DNA of 64,000 nt from Wenjunlia tyrosinilytica (lineage in GTDB: Bacteria > Actinomycetota > Actinomycetes > Streptomycetales > Streptomycetaceae). The DNA lies in contig NZ_BMMS01000002.1 of assembly GCF_014646055.1 (NCBI RefSeq), forward strand, positions 203,729-267,728, in the 5' to 3' direction. The notes below the pieces were generated by a model. That model searched no databases. It was not told the DNA's origin and saw only the letters and a list, made by a program, of their open reading frames with translations. Positions within the stretch are counted from its first letter, which is position 1, and each line of letters opens with the position of its first letter. The position numbers and the translations under genes were made by a program. Positions 39,762 through 48,553 of the stretch are shown here, one piece after another.

Positions 39762-41012
39762 TCACTCCGTCGGCGCGGGACGCTCGGCTGCGGTCCTGGC
39801 ATCCACCTCGCGCCAGAAGCCCGCCCGAATGGCGTACCGGTCGTGCTCGTCGATCTGGTCGTCCTTGTGGGCGAGCAGGCCGAACCTCGCCGCGTAGCGC
39901 AGCAGCTCCCCGTCCACCCGGTGCGGGATGCGCGGGTACTCGGCCGACAGCGCGTTCAGATGCGCGGGATCGGTGAGCCGGGCGATCCAGCGGCGGGCGA
40001 AGACCTGGCCCACCTCGAACGGGTCGCCGCCGACCGTGGTGATGTCCTCCTCGCGGTCCGCCCAGCGCTGCTCGGCGGTGGTGAGCTGGGCGAGGGTCGG
40101 CAGGTTCTCGTGCGGGGCGTCGGGCCCGGGAGCTCCCCGTTCGACCCAGCCCCGGTCCGAGGACCAGCGCAGCACCGCGGCATGCGGCTGGCCGGGTTGC
40201 CCTGGTTGTCCCGGGTGTCCGGGGTGTCCGGGGTGCGGCGGGTGTCCGGCGGCGGAGTGGCGGCCGAGTCCCGCGAGATCCTTCGGCGTGGGCACGCCCT
40301 TGGACGAGGGGTGCTCCTCGGTGGCGGCGGGGCTCTCCCCGTTCTGCCCGGACGCGGGCCGCTCCTCGACCTGCTTGGACGGCGGCGCGGACTCCGGCAG
40401 CGGCGCGGAGAGGATGGCGGCGATCTCCGGGCGCGGGGTGATCGGGGCGCACACGGCCGCGACCTCGCGCGCCTTGACCGCCAGGGTGATCCACTCGCGA
40501 TCGAGCACGCGTCGCTCGTCGGCCTCGGCGACAAGGTCCTCGGACTGGTTGTAGTCCCCGTCGGCGGCCTGGACCGCCCACAGATGGACCGCCACCCCGT
40601 GCTCCTTGGCCGCCATCATGCCGGGCAGCAGATCACCGTCCCCGGTGACCAGCACGACGTCCGAGCACGCGCGGTTGCGGGCGAGTTCGGACAGTTCGGC
40701 GTGCATGGCCGCGTCCACGCCCTTCTGCGCCCACCGCCCGTCGGTCCTGGTCAGCGCGCCGAGCCGCACCGTCACCCGGGGCATCACCCGCAGCCTTCGG
40801 TGCTCGGGCTGGGGCACGCGGTCGGGGGCACCGTCGAACCAGTAGATGCGCAGCAGCGGCTGCCCCGTCTCGGCCTCCGCGCGCTCGCGCAGGCCCTGGA
40901 TCAATGCGGTGTGGTCGACGGTGATGCTGGATCGGGCGGGTTCCCCGGCCAGGAGGCTGGCGGCGGCGCCCAACAGATAACCGGCGTCCACCAGGACGAC
41001 GCAGCGGTCCAC
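39762..41012 (-). CDS. NYN-domain (PIN-like nuclease fold) protein
   Basis: The 416-residue protein has an N-terminal NYN/LabA-like domain: CVVLVDAGYLLGAAASLL with the first acidic residue, GVDAAMHAEL, and DVVLVTGDGDLLPGM with the final acidic cluster. Such domains are metal-dependent RNases in several families. A Pro/Gly/His-rich linker (repeats PGHPGHPGQPGQPGQP, about residues 270-290) joins it to a C-terminal domain of about 110 residues with WADREEDITTVGGDPFEVG and FARRWIARL. I choose GTG 41012, which has AGAGGTGG upstream; an ATG 30 nt further out is possible. Confidence 0.75.
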   Translation of the reverse strand: MDRCVVLVDAGYLLGAAASLLAGEPARSSITVDHTALIQGLRERAEAETGQPLLRIYWFDGAPDRVPQPEHRRLRVMPRVTVRLGALTRTDGRWAQKGVDAAMHAELSELARNRACSDVVLVTGDGDLLPGMMAAKEHGVAVHLWAVQAADGDYNQSEDLVAEADERRVLDREWITLAVKAREVAAVCAPITPRPEIAAILSAPLPESAPPSKQVEERPASGQNGESPAATEEHPSSKGVPTPKDLAGLGRHSAAGHPPHPGHPGHPGQPGQPGQPHAAVLRWSSDRGWVERGAPGPDAPHENLPTLAQLTTAEQRWADREEDITTVGGDPFEVGQVFARRWIARLTDPAHLNALSAEYPRIPHRVDGELLRYAARFGLLAHKDDQIDEHDRYAIRAGFWREVDARTAAERPAPTE

Positions 41013-41205
41013 GTTCCACCTCTTCCGGTCGGCCCCCGGCACGGATTTCCTTGAGTCTGCCCGACTACGCGAGGGTTATTGGACCGAACTCGATCATCGG
41101 CGTGGCGAATTGGCCCACAAACCATTCTGCCCGAAATGCGCAGTCTGTCGTTCCGTGTAAGCCTGGTCGCGGCCCGTCATCAACGTTCTCCTTGGAGGAA
41201 TGATC

Positions 41206-41370
41206 ATGGCCAAGAACAAGGCCCAGGCCCGCAACGGACGCTCCAAGAGCGCGACCCCGGAAGCCCCGGAGCAGGGCGGGAACGCCGCGATGGAGACCCA
41301 GGAACAGCCTTCCGAGACCTTCTCCCGACCAGCCCAGGGGCGCAAGGGGAAGAAGTTCGGACACAACTAG
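41206..41370 (+). CDS. Small basic hydrophilic protein conserved in Streptomyces
   Basis: The 54-residue ORF starts MAKNKAQARNGRSKS, has a Gln/Glu-rich middle and ends GRKGKKFGHN. I recall similar short proteins with MAKNK heads and K-RFGHN tails in other streptomycetes, without known function. The second ATG (41206) is preferred because GGAGG is 7 nt upstream; ATG 41200 is too close. A perfect terminator follows 22 bp after the stop. Confidence 0.65.
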   Translation: MAKNKAQARNGRSKSATPEAPEQGGNAAMETQEQPSETFSRPAQGRKGKKFGHN

Positions 41371-41391
41371 GGTCTCTCGCGAACGGTCAAA

Positions 41392-41419
41392 GGGCACTGC
41401 TGGGAGACCAGCAGTGCCC
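41392..41419. terminator. Bidirectional terminator between small gene and dnaE
   Basis: GGGCACTGCTGG (41392-41403) and CCAGCAGTGCCC (41408-41419) form a perfect 12-bp stem with a GAGA tetraloop between convergent genes. The 127 bp from here to the dnaE stop hold only degenerate CCCCGGCG repeats. Confidence 0.85.
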
Positions 41420-41546
41420 CTCGCGCTTCCCCCGGCGACCCGGTGCCGCTCGAGCGTCCCGCGCCCGCGCAGTGCGGCCGTGCCCCGGCGACGCTCCCCC
41501 GGCGCCATTCCCCGGGGCCCTCCCCCGGCGCGCCGGACGGCTACCC

Positions 41547-44500
41547 CTACTCCGCCTTGGCCGGACCCATCAAGCAGGCGGGCCCCAGCAGCGCCTTGAG
41601 ATCGCCGAACAGCGCCGGATCGGGGGTGACCCGGTGACGCAGCCGGTAGACGGTCGTCTTGTGCACACCCTCCGCGCGCAGCCGCACCTCGGTGTTGCCC
41701 CTGTGGTGGGTGAGGACTTCGCCGAGCTTGGCGACCAGTGCGGGGTTGACCCTGACCATGGGGATCGAGATCGCCACCGGCGCGTTGTGGGCGGCGTCGG
41801 ACAGGTCGGGCACCGTGAGCTCCATGGCGACCAGCCGGGGGACGTCCTCGCGCTTGTCCAGGCGGCCCTTGACGAAGACGACGGCGTCCTCGACGAGTTG
41901 CGTGGAGACCAGTTGGTAGGTGGCGGGGAAGAACATGCAGTCGATCGAACCCGCGAGATCCTCCACCGTGGCGATGGCCCAGGCGTTGCCCTGCTTGGTC
42001 ATCTTCCGCTGCAGGCCCGAGATGATGCCGCCGATGGTGACGATGGCCCCGTCGGAGCGCTCGTCGCCGGTCAGCGCCGCGATGGCGCAGTCGGACTTCT
42101 CATTGAGCACGTGCTCGATGCCGAACAGCGGGTGGTCGGAGACATAGAGGCCGAGCATCTCCCGCTCGTTGGCGAGCAGGTAGGTCTTCTCCCATTCGAC
42201 GTCGGAGAATTCCACGTCGAGGCCGAAGCCGGGCGCGTCGTCCGCCGCGTCGTCGTCGCCGAGGCCGCCGAAGAGGTCGAACTGGCCCTCGGCCTCCTTG
42301 CGCTTGACCCCCACCACGTTGTCGATCATGGGCTCGTACTTCTCCACGAGCCCCTTGCGGGTGTGGCCCATCTCGTCGAACGCCCCGGCCTTGATCAGCG
42401 ACTCGACGGTCCGCTTGTTGCAGACCACCGACTCGACCTTGTCCAGGAAGTCCGGGAACGAGGTGTAGCGGCCCTTGGACTTGCGGCAGCGCACGATGGA
42501 CTCGACGACGTTCGCCCCGACGTTCCGCACCGCGGTGAGCCCGAAGCGGACCTGGTCATCACCCCTCGGGGTGAAGTCGGCATCGGACTCATTGACGTCC
42601 GGCGGCAGGACCTTGATGCCCATGCGCCGGCACTCGTTGAGGTAGATCGCCGACTTGTCCTTGTCGTCGCGCACGGAGGTCAGGAGCGCGGACATGTACT
42701 CGGCCGGGTAGTTGGCCTTGAGGTAGGCGGTCCAGTAGGAGACCAGGCCGTACGCGGAGGAGTGCGCCTTGTTGAACGCGTAGCCCGCGAACGGCACCAG
42801 CACGTCCCACACGGCCTGGATGGCCTCGTCGGAGTAGCCGCGCTCGCGGCAGCCCTTCTGGAAGGGGACGAACTCCTTGTCCAGGACCTCCTGTTTCTTC
42901 TTGCCCATCGCGCGGCGCAGCAGGTCCGCCTGGCCGAGGGAGTACCCGGCGAGCACCTGGGCGGCCTTTTGCACCTGCTCCTGGTACACGATGAGGCCGT
43001 GGGTGACATCGAGGACCTCCCGCAGCGGCTCCTCGAGCTCCGGGTGGATCGGGATGATCTCCTGCTGTTTGTTCTTGCGCAGGGCGTAGTTGATGTGGGA
43101 GTTCATTCCCATCGGGCCCGGCCGGTAGAGGGCCGAGACCGCGGAGATGTCCTCGAAGTTGTCGGGCTTCATCATGCGCAGCAGGGCGCGCATGGGCCCG
43201 CCGTCGAACTGGAAGACACCGAGGGTGTCACCGCGTCCGAGCAGTTCGTACGTCTTGGCGTCGTCCAGCGGCAGGTCGAGCAGGACGAGGTCGATGCCCT
43301 TGTTCTTCTTGATCGCCTTGACGGCGTCGTCCATGATCGTGAGGTTGCGCAGGCCCAGGAAGTCCATCTTCAGCAGGCCCAGCGACTCGCAGGTGGGGTA
43401 GTCCCACTGCGTGATGGTCACCCCGTCGGAGTGCCTGACCCAGACCGGGATGTGGTCGGTGAGGGTCTCCGACGACATGATCACACCGGCGGCGTGGACA
43501 CCCATCTGCCGCACCAGGCCCTCCAGGCCCCTGGCGGTGTCGACGACCTTCTTCACGTCCGGCTCGTTCTCGTACATCCCGCGGATCTCGCCCGCCTCGC
43601 CGTAGCGCGGGTGCGAGGAGTCGGTGATGCCGGACAGGGGGATGCCCTTGCCCAGGACGTCCGGCGGCATCGCCTTGGTGAGGCGGTCGCCCATGGCGTA
43701 CGGATAGCCCAGGACGCGGCCCGCGTCCTTGATCGCGTTCTTGGCCTTGATCCGCCCGTAGGTGGCGATCATGGCGACCTTGTCGGAGCCGTACTTCTCC
43801 GTGACGTACCGGATCACGTCACCGCGCCCACGCTCGTCGAAGTCGATGTCGACATCGGGCATGGACACGCGCTCGGGGTTGAGGAACCGCTCGAAGATCA
43901 GGCCGTGCTCGAGGGGGTCGAGGTCGGTGATGCGCATGGCGTAGGCGACCAGGGAGCCCGCCGCGGAGCCTCGGCCGGGGCCGACCGCCACCCCGTTGTT
44001 CTTCGCCCACTGGATGAAGTCGGCGACGACGAGGAAGTAGCCGGGGAACCCCATCTGGCAGATGGTGTTCATCTCGTACTCCGCCTGCCGGCGGTGCTCC
44101 TCGTCGTACCCGTTGGGGAAGCGCAGGTCCATCCCGCGCCACACCTCGGCGCGGAAGAACTCGTCCTCGGAGTCGTACCCCTCCGGGACGGGGAAGCGCG
44201 GCATGAGGTTCTTGAACTCGAACATGCCGGTGGCGTCGACACGCTGGGCGATCAGCAACTGGCTGTTGCGGCACCCCTCCTGCCAGGCGTCGGAGCTGTC
44301 GATGGCGTACATCTCGTCGGCCGACTTCAGGTAGTAGCCGGTGCCGTCGAAGCGGAAGCGGTCGGGGTCGGTCAGCGTCTTGCCGGTCTGCACGCACAGC
44401 AGGGCGTCGTGCGAGACGGCCTCCTCCGCGTAGGTGTAGTGGCTGTCGTTGGTGACGACCGGGGGGATGCCCAGCTTCTTGCCGACCTCGAGGAGGCCGT

Positions 44501-45107
44501 CCCTGACCCGCTTCTCGATCTCGATGCCGTGGTCCATCAGCTCCAGGAAGTAGTTCTCCTTGCCGAAGATCTCCTGGTAGTACGCGGCCGCCTTGAGCGC
44601 CTCGTCGAACTGGCCCAGGCGCAGCCGGGTCTGCACCTCGCCGGAGGGGCAGCCGGTGGAGGCCATCAGCCCCTCGGCGTGCTCGGCGATGATCTCCTTG
44701 TCCATACGGGGCCACTTGACCAGCCAGCCCTCCGCGTAGGAGCGGGAGGTGAGCTTGAACAGGTTGTGCAGGCCCGTCTTGTTCCGCGCCCAGATCGTCT
44801 TGTGCAGATAGGCACCGGAGGCGGAGACGTCGTCGCGCTTCTGGCCGGGGGTGCCCCAGGTGATCCGCTTCTTGTTGGCCCTGGACTCCGGGGCGATGTA
44901 CGCCTCGATGCCGATCACCGGGGTGATCCCGGCGCCGGTGGCCTGGGTGTAGAAGTCGTGGGCCCCGTGCATATTGCCGTGGTCGGTCATGGCGACATGC
45001 GTCATCCCGAGCCGATTGGCCTCCTTGAACATGTCCTTCAGCCGGGCCGCCCCGTCGAGCAGCGAGTATTCGGTGTGGACATGCAGGTGCGCGAACGGCT
45101 TGGTCAC
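41547..45107 (-). CDS. dnaE: DNA polymerase III alpha subunit
   Basis: The 1186-residue replicative polymerase starts VTKPFAHLHVHTEYSLLDG. That is the PHP domain with its metal histidines. The polymerase active site is PDVDIDFDERGRGDV (about residue 420), and GPGRGSAAGSLVAYAM is the family signature before it. A helix-hairpin-helix region, an OB-fold (GGIISGLQRKMTKQGNAWA) and a short C-terminal part follow. Length equals other actinobacterial DnaE1. GTG 45107 has GGAAGG 8 nt upstream, and the frame upstream of it is spurious. Confidence 0.97.
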   Translation of the reverse strand: MTKPFAHLHVHTEYSLLDGAARLKDMFKEANRLGMTHVAMTDHGNMHGAHDFYTQATGAGITPVIGIEAYIAPESRANKKRITWGTPGQKRDDVSASGAYLHKTIWARNKTGLHNLFKLTSRSYAEGWLVKWPRMDKEIIAEHAEGLMASTGCPSGEVQTRLRLGQFDEALKAAAYYQEIFGKENYFLELMDHGIEIEKRVRDGLLEVGKKLGIPPVVTNDSHYTYAEEAVSHDALLCVQTGKTLTDPDRFRFDGTGYYLKSADEMYAIDSSDAWQEGCRNSQLLIAQRVDATGMFEFKNLMPRFPVPEGYDSEDEFFRAEVWRGMDLRFPNGYDEEHRRQAEYEMNTICQMGFPGYFLVVADFIQWAKNNGVAVGPGRGSAAGSLVAYAMRITDLDPLEHGLIFERFLNPERVSMPDVDIDFDERGRGDVIRYVTEKYGSDKVAMIATYGRIKAKNAIKDAGRVLGYPYAMGDRLTKAMPPDVLGKGIPLSGITDSSHPRYGEAGEIRGMYENEPDVKKVVDTARGLEGLVRQMGVHAAGVIMSSETLTDHIPVWVRHSDGVTITQWDYPTCESLGLLKMDFLGLRNLTIMDDAVKAIKKNKGIDLVLLDLPLDDAKTYELLGRGDTLGVFQFDGGPMRALLRMMKPDNFEDISAVSALYRPGPMGMNSHINYALRKNKQQEIIPIHPELEEPLREVLDVTHGLIVYQEQVQKAAQVLAGYSLGQADLLRRAMGKKKQEVLDKEFVPFQKGCRERGYSDEAIQAVWDVLVPFAGYAFNKAHSSAYGLVSYWTAYLKANYPAEYMSALLTSVRDDKDKSAIYLNECRRMGIKVLPPDVNESDADFTPRGDDQVRFGLTAVRNVGANVVESIVRCRKSKGRYTSFPDFLDKVESVVCNKRTVESLIKAGAFDEMGHTRKGLVEKYEPMIDNVVGVKRKEAEGQFDLFGGLGDDDAADDAPGFGLDVEFSDVEWEKTYLLANEREMLGLYVSDHPLFGIEHVLNEKSDCAIAALTGDERSDGAIVTIGGIISGLQRKMTKQGNAWAIATVEDLAGSIDCMFFPATYQLVSTQLVEDAVVFVKGRLDKREDVPRLVAMELTVPDLSDAAHNAPVAISIPMVRVNPALVAKLGEVLTHHRGNTEVRLRAEGVHKTTVYRLRHRVTPDPALFGDLKALLGPACLMGPAKAE

Positions 45108-45260
45108 CGAGCAGGCCTTCCGGATCGGTCGGGTGGGTTCGGCGACAAGCCTTGCACACCGGTCTGACATCCTGCCGGGGTACCGGGGACGACACCCGGA
45201 CCCGGGACCGGCACACCCGGGGAAGCACACCGGGACAGGGATTCGAGGAGGCACCCCCAG

Positions 45261-46595
45261 ATGTCGACGACGACCGGGGACGGCAAGCGCGGTAAGACCA
45301 TACTGGAGGTCTTCGAGGGCGCGTTCGGTGAGCTGCTGGCCCGCGACCCCGCGGCGTTCCGGGTGAAGTTCCGGAAGATGGCCGGTTCGGCGTTCGCGTT
45401 CTACCGCGGCACGGCCTGCCTCTTCTACGCGGACGCGCAGGAGGGCGCCACTCACGGCTTCGCGGCCGGTGAGCGCTTCCTGGACGAGCGGACCAGCCGG
45501 GTGTGGATCCACGGCGACCTGCACGCGGAGAACTTCGGCACCTACATGGCCTCCAACGGCCGCCTGGTCTTCAATGTCAACGACTTCGACGAGGCCTACG
45601 TCGGCCCCTACCTGTGGGACCTCCAGCGCTTCGCCGCCTCCGTCGCGCTGATCGGCTACTCCAAGGCCCTGGCCGACGAGACGATCTCCGATCTGGTGCG
45701 GGCCTACGCCGGTGCCTACCGCGCCCGTGTCCGTGAGCTCGCGGGCGACGACACCGGCTCGGCCACCCCGTTGACGCTGGACACCGCCCAGGGACCGCTG
45801 CTGGACGCGCTGCGCCACGCGCGCAGCCAGACGCGGTTCGGGCTGCTCGACACGATGACCGACGTCCGCGACTGGGAACGGCGCTTCTCCTCCGGCGGCG
45901 GGGCCATCGAGCTCGACCCGGCCACGCGCGCCAAGGTGCTCGACGCCTTCGAGGCGTATGTCGCGACACTGCCCGAGGACAGCAGGAACAAGCCGGAGAG
46001 CTACCGGGTCAAGGACGTGGTGGGCCGCCGCGGCATCGGCATCGGAAGCGCGGGCCTGCCCTCGTACAACCTCCTCCTCGAGGGCAACACCGACGCCCTC
46101 GAGAACGACGTCGTGATCTATATGAAGCAGGGGCAGACCCCCGCGGTCAGCCACCACATCACCGACCCGGCGGTCCGCGGCTACTTCCGGCACGAGGGCC
46201 ATCGCACGGTGATCTCCCAGCGGGCCCTCCAGGCGCACTCCGACCCATGGCTGGGCTGGACGGAGCTCGACGGTGCCGGGCAGCTCGTCGCCGAGGTCTC
46301 CCCGTACGCGGTGGACCTGGACTGGTCGGACATCGACGACCAGGACGAGATCCGCGCGGTGGTGCGGGACCTCGGCCGGGCGACGGCGACGATGCACGCG
46401 GCCGCCGACGACGAGAGCGGGCACTCGCTGGTGCCGTTCTCCACCGAGGACGCGATCGACCAGGTGATCGGCGCCGACGGAGAGGGATTCGCCGAGGTCC
46501 TGGTGGACTTCGCCCACTCGTACGGGGCCCGGGCCCGGGCGGACCACCAGACGTTCGTGGACCTGTTCCGCAACGGGCGCATCCCCGGGCTGTGA
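45261..46595 (+). CDS. DUF2252 family protein
   Basis: The 444-residue protein has the DUF2252 pattern, distantly kinase-like: FYRGTACLFYAD, VWIHGDLHAENFGTY (resembling the HGDLHxxN catalytic loop of aminoglycoside phosphotransferases), VFNVNDFDEAYVGPYLWDLQRFAAS (resembling the DFD metal loop) and GIGSAGLPSYNLLLEG. The family's substrate is unknown. GAGGAGG precedes ATG 45261. It is divergent from dnaE, and its stop is followed by a long 15-bp repeat array. Confidence 0.85.
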   Translation: MSTTTGDGKRGKTILEVFEGAFGELLARDPAAFRVKFRKMAGSAFAFYRGTACLFYADAQEGATHGFAAGERFLDERTSRVWIHGDLHAENFGTYMASNGRLVFNVNDFDEAYVGPYLWDLQRFAASVALIGYSKALADETISDLVRAYAGAYRARVRELAGDDTGSATPLTLDTAQGPLLDALRHARSQTRFGLLDTMTDVRDWERRFSSGGGAIELDPATRAKVLDAFEAYVATLPEDSRNKPESYRVKDVVGRRGIGIGSAGLPSYNLLLEGNTDALENDVVIYMKQGQTPAVSHHITDPAVRGYFRHEGHRTVISQRALQAHSDPWLGWTELDGAGQLVAEVSPYAVDLDWSDIDDQDEIRAVVRDLGRATATMHAAADDESGHSLVPFSTEDAIDQVIGADGEGFAEVLVDFAHSYGARARADHQTFVDLFRNGRIPGL

Positions 46596-46634
46596 GCCAG
46601 GGGGCCGTGCGCCTTGCGGCCCTGCGCCTTCAGG

Positions 46635-46754
46635 CGCCGCGCGTTGGGGCGCTCGGTCTTCAGGCGCTCGGTCTTCAGGCGCCGCGCGATGGGGCGCTCG
46701 GTCTTCAGGCGCTCGGTCTTCAGGCGCCGCGCGTTGGGGCGCTCGGTCTTTAGG
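46635..46754. repeat. 15-bp tandem repeat with 45-bp higher order, eight units
   Basis: Two 15-bp units alternate in a B-A-A order: B is CGCCGCGCGTTGGGG and A is CGCTCGGTCTTCAGG. B starts at 46635, 46680 and 46725; A fills 46650, 46665, 46695, 46710 and 46740. The array begins 39 bp after the DUF2252 stop and occupies most of the gap to the next gene. Confidence 0.95.
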
Positions 46755-46791
46755 CGGTGCGTATGCGCCGCCTGCCAGACTTGCCGTCGAC

Positions 46792-47457
46792 ATGGACGGG
46801 ACGACCACGCAGCTCAGGCTGGCACGCGCAGCGCTCTTCACGGCGCTGTGCGTGACGTTGTCCGCGACCTCCCACATCTGGCTCTCCCGCTCGCCCCTGC
46901 CTCTGGCCACGCTCGGCCTGGCGGGGGCGGGCGTTTTCGCGGCCGCGTTCGGGCTGGCCGGCCGCGAGCGGGGCCTGTGGCAGATAGCGGCGGTGCTGAT
47001 CCCGTTCGAGCTGGCCGTCGACTTCCTGTTCACCAAGGGCCAGGACACCTGCTACGGCGCCTCCGGCGGCCCGGTGGCAGGCTCCTTCCGCTCGATGGCC
47101 GGGGTGCTGCTGTGCAGCAGCGGTGACGCGGCGGGCGCCGCCCCCGGCGTGGGGCGCGGCGCGGTCGAGCTGCCGAGCGGCTTCGTCTCGCCGTGGCTCC
47201 TGCTCGCCGCGCATGTCCTGGTCGGGCTCATGGCCGCGTGGTGGCTGCGCCAGGGCGAGCGGGCGGCCTTCGGGCTGCTGCGCACCCTGGCCGCGTACGC
47301 CACCGCGCCGCTGCGGCTCGTACTCGCGGTGCTCGCTCCCGCCGAGCGCCCCTCTCCCGTGCACCCCCACCGGGCCGACGGTCCCTCGCCCGTCGAAGCG
47401 GCGGTGCGGCTGTGTATCGGGCGGCGCGGTCCGCCCATGGCGGCCCCGGCCCGCTGA
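46792..47457 (+). CDS. Multi-helix membrane protein of unknown function
   Basis: The 221-residue protein has five likely membrane helices (about residues 9-27, 34-54, 60-78, 128-148 and 158-182). A loop after helix 3 contains two cysteines (GQDTCYG and LLCSSG). I do not recognise the family. It precedes the DsbA-like gene by 66 bp in the same direction, and the cysteine-bearing outer loop fits a redox or metal theme, but that is speculation. Confidence 0.6.
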   Translation: MDGTTTQLRLARAALFTALCVTLSATSHIWLSRSPLPLATLGLAGAGVFAAAFGLAGRERGLWQIAAVLIPFELAVDFLFTKGQDTCYGASGGPVAGSFRSMAGVLLCSSGDAAGAAPGVGRGAVELPSGFVSPWLLLAAHVLVGLMAAWWLRQGERAAFGLLRTLAAYATAPLRLVLAVLAPAERPSPVHPHRADGPSPVEAAVRLCIGRRGPPMAAPAR

Positions 47458-47523
47458 CCGGCGTTCCCTTCGACGACGCGGTCCGGGCCACACGCGCCAG
47501 GAGTACACCACCGCGACCACGGG

Positions 47524-48432
47524 ATGCGATCCGTCATGGGCACCAAAGCCACCGGCAAGAACACCGCCAAGAACACCGCCGAGAACACCGGCGAGAACAC
47601 CGCCGAGAACACCCGCAGGAACGAGAAGGGCAGCACCACCGGCCAGTCCGCCCGCGACCGTCTGCGGGCCGAGCGGGAGCGCGAGGCCAAGCGGGGCCGC
47701 GTCCGCCGCCAGTTCACCGTCGCCGGCGCGGTCGTCGCCGTGCTGGCCCTCGCCACCGGCATCGGCGTCGCCCTCGCCGACAGCGGCGGGGGCAGCGGCG
47801 CCAAGGACTCGGCGGCGGCCAAGCTTCCGCTGACGGTCCCCGCCGCCGCGGCCGCCTCCGCCGAGGACGGCACGGTCATCACCTACGGCGACAAGAAGGC
47901 CAAGAACACCCTCACGATCTACGAGGACCCGCGCTGCCCGTACTGCGCCCTCTTCGAGCAGGCCAACGGCGACACGGTGAAGAAGCTCGCCGACCAGGGC
48001 CGGTTCAAGGTCGAGTACCGCTTCGCCACCTTCCTCGACGACGCCCTCGGCGGCCAGGGCTCCAAGCGGGCGCTCAACGCCCTCGGCGCCGCGGCCGACC
48101 AGGGCAGCGGCCCCTTCCTGGCCCTGCACAAGGTCCTCTACGCCAACCACCCCGACGAGCACGACGACGCCTACGCCTCCACCGGCCATCTGCTGGATCT
48201 GGCGGGCAAGGTGGACGGACTGCGGAATCCGGCGTTCGACAAGGCGGTCAAGGACCTCACCTACATGCCGTGGGTGAACAAGGTCGGCCGGGCCTTCGAC
48301 GCCGGCGGGGTGAAGGGCACCCCCACGGTCCTGCTCAACGGCAGGAAGCTCCCCGTCCTCAACGAGCGGGCGCAGTCGGTCACGCCCCAGCAGTTCACCG
48401 CCCTGGTGGACAAGGAGCTCGGCGGCAAGTAA
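47524..48432 (+). CDS. Membrane-anchored DsbA-like thioredoxin-domain protein (second copy)
   Basis: The 302-residue protein starts [13 protein letters not shown] (Met5 is an alternative start). Its N-terminus carries 4-residue repeats ([12 protein letters not shown]), encoded by 12-bp repeats, then a basic Arg-rich stretch, a membrane anchor (about 64-86) and a DsbA-fold domain. The redox motif is CPYC in [13 protein letters not shown], and the cis-Pro loop is [10 protein letters not shown]. It is a paralogue of the CPAC protein at 9 kb; the shared EDxRCPxC, R-x-EY and K-x-xPTxLLNG layout supports this. It probably acts on secreted disulfide proteins. Confidence 0.85.
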   Translation: MRSVMGTKATGKNTAKNTAENTGENTAENTRRNEKGSTTGQSARDRLRAEREREAKRGRVRRQFTVAGAVVAVLALATGIGVALADSGGGSGAKDSAAAKLPLTVPAAAAASAEDGTVITYGDKKAKNTLTIYEDPRCPYCALFEQANGDTVKKLADQGRFKVEYRFATFLDDALGGQGSKRALNALGAAADQGSGPFLALHKVLYANHPDEHDDAYASTGHLLDLAGKVDGLRNPAFDKAVKDLTYMPWVNKVGRAFDAGGVKGTPTVLLNGRKLPVLNERAQSVTPQQFTALVDKELGGK

Positions 48433-48442
48433 CAGTGCGTCA

Positions 48443-48472
48443 ACGGCGGCCCGGGCAGCCCCGGGCCGCCGT
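48443..48472 (+). terminator. Terminator after the second DsbA-like gene
   Basis: Bases 48443-48455 and 48460-48472 form a perfect 13-bp stem with a 4-nt CAGC loop, 11 bp after the stop codon. Confidence 0.85.
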
Positions 48473-48539
48473 CGGGGAACGCCGGACGACCGGCAAAAGA
48501 ACTCTTGTCCACCCCCTCCCCGGACACGCTACTCGCACG

Positions 48540-48545
48540 TAACCT
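48540..48545 (+). promoter_or_regulatory. -10 box of a leaderless phoD promoter
   Basis: TAACCT ends 8 nt before GTG 48554, and no Shine-Dalgarno is present. I looked for 11-bp PHO-box repeats in the 100 bp upstream and found none that convinces. Confidence 0.5.
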
Positions 48546-48553
48546 GTGTCGCC

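Noticed and set aside
48480-48553. PHO box upstream of phoD
   Set aside because: Only a single weak GTCCACC-like unit is visible, not the tandem 11-bp direct repeats required for PhoP binding.
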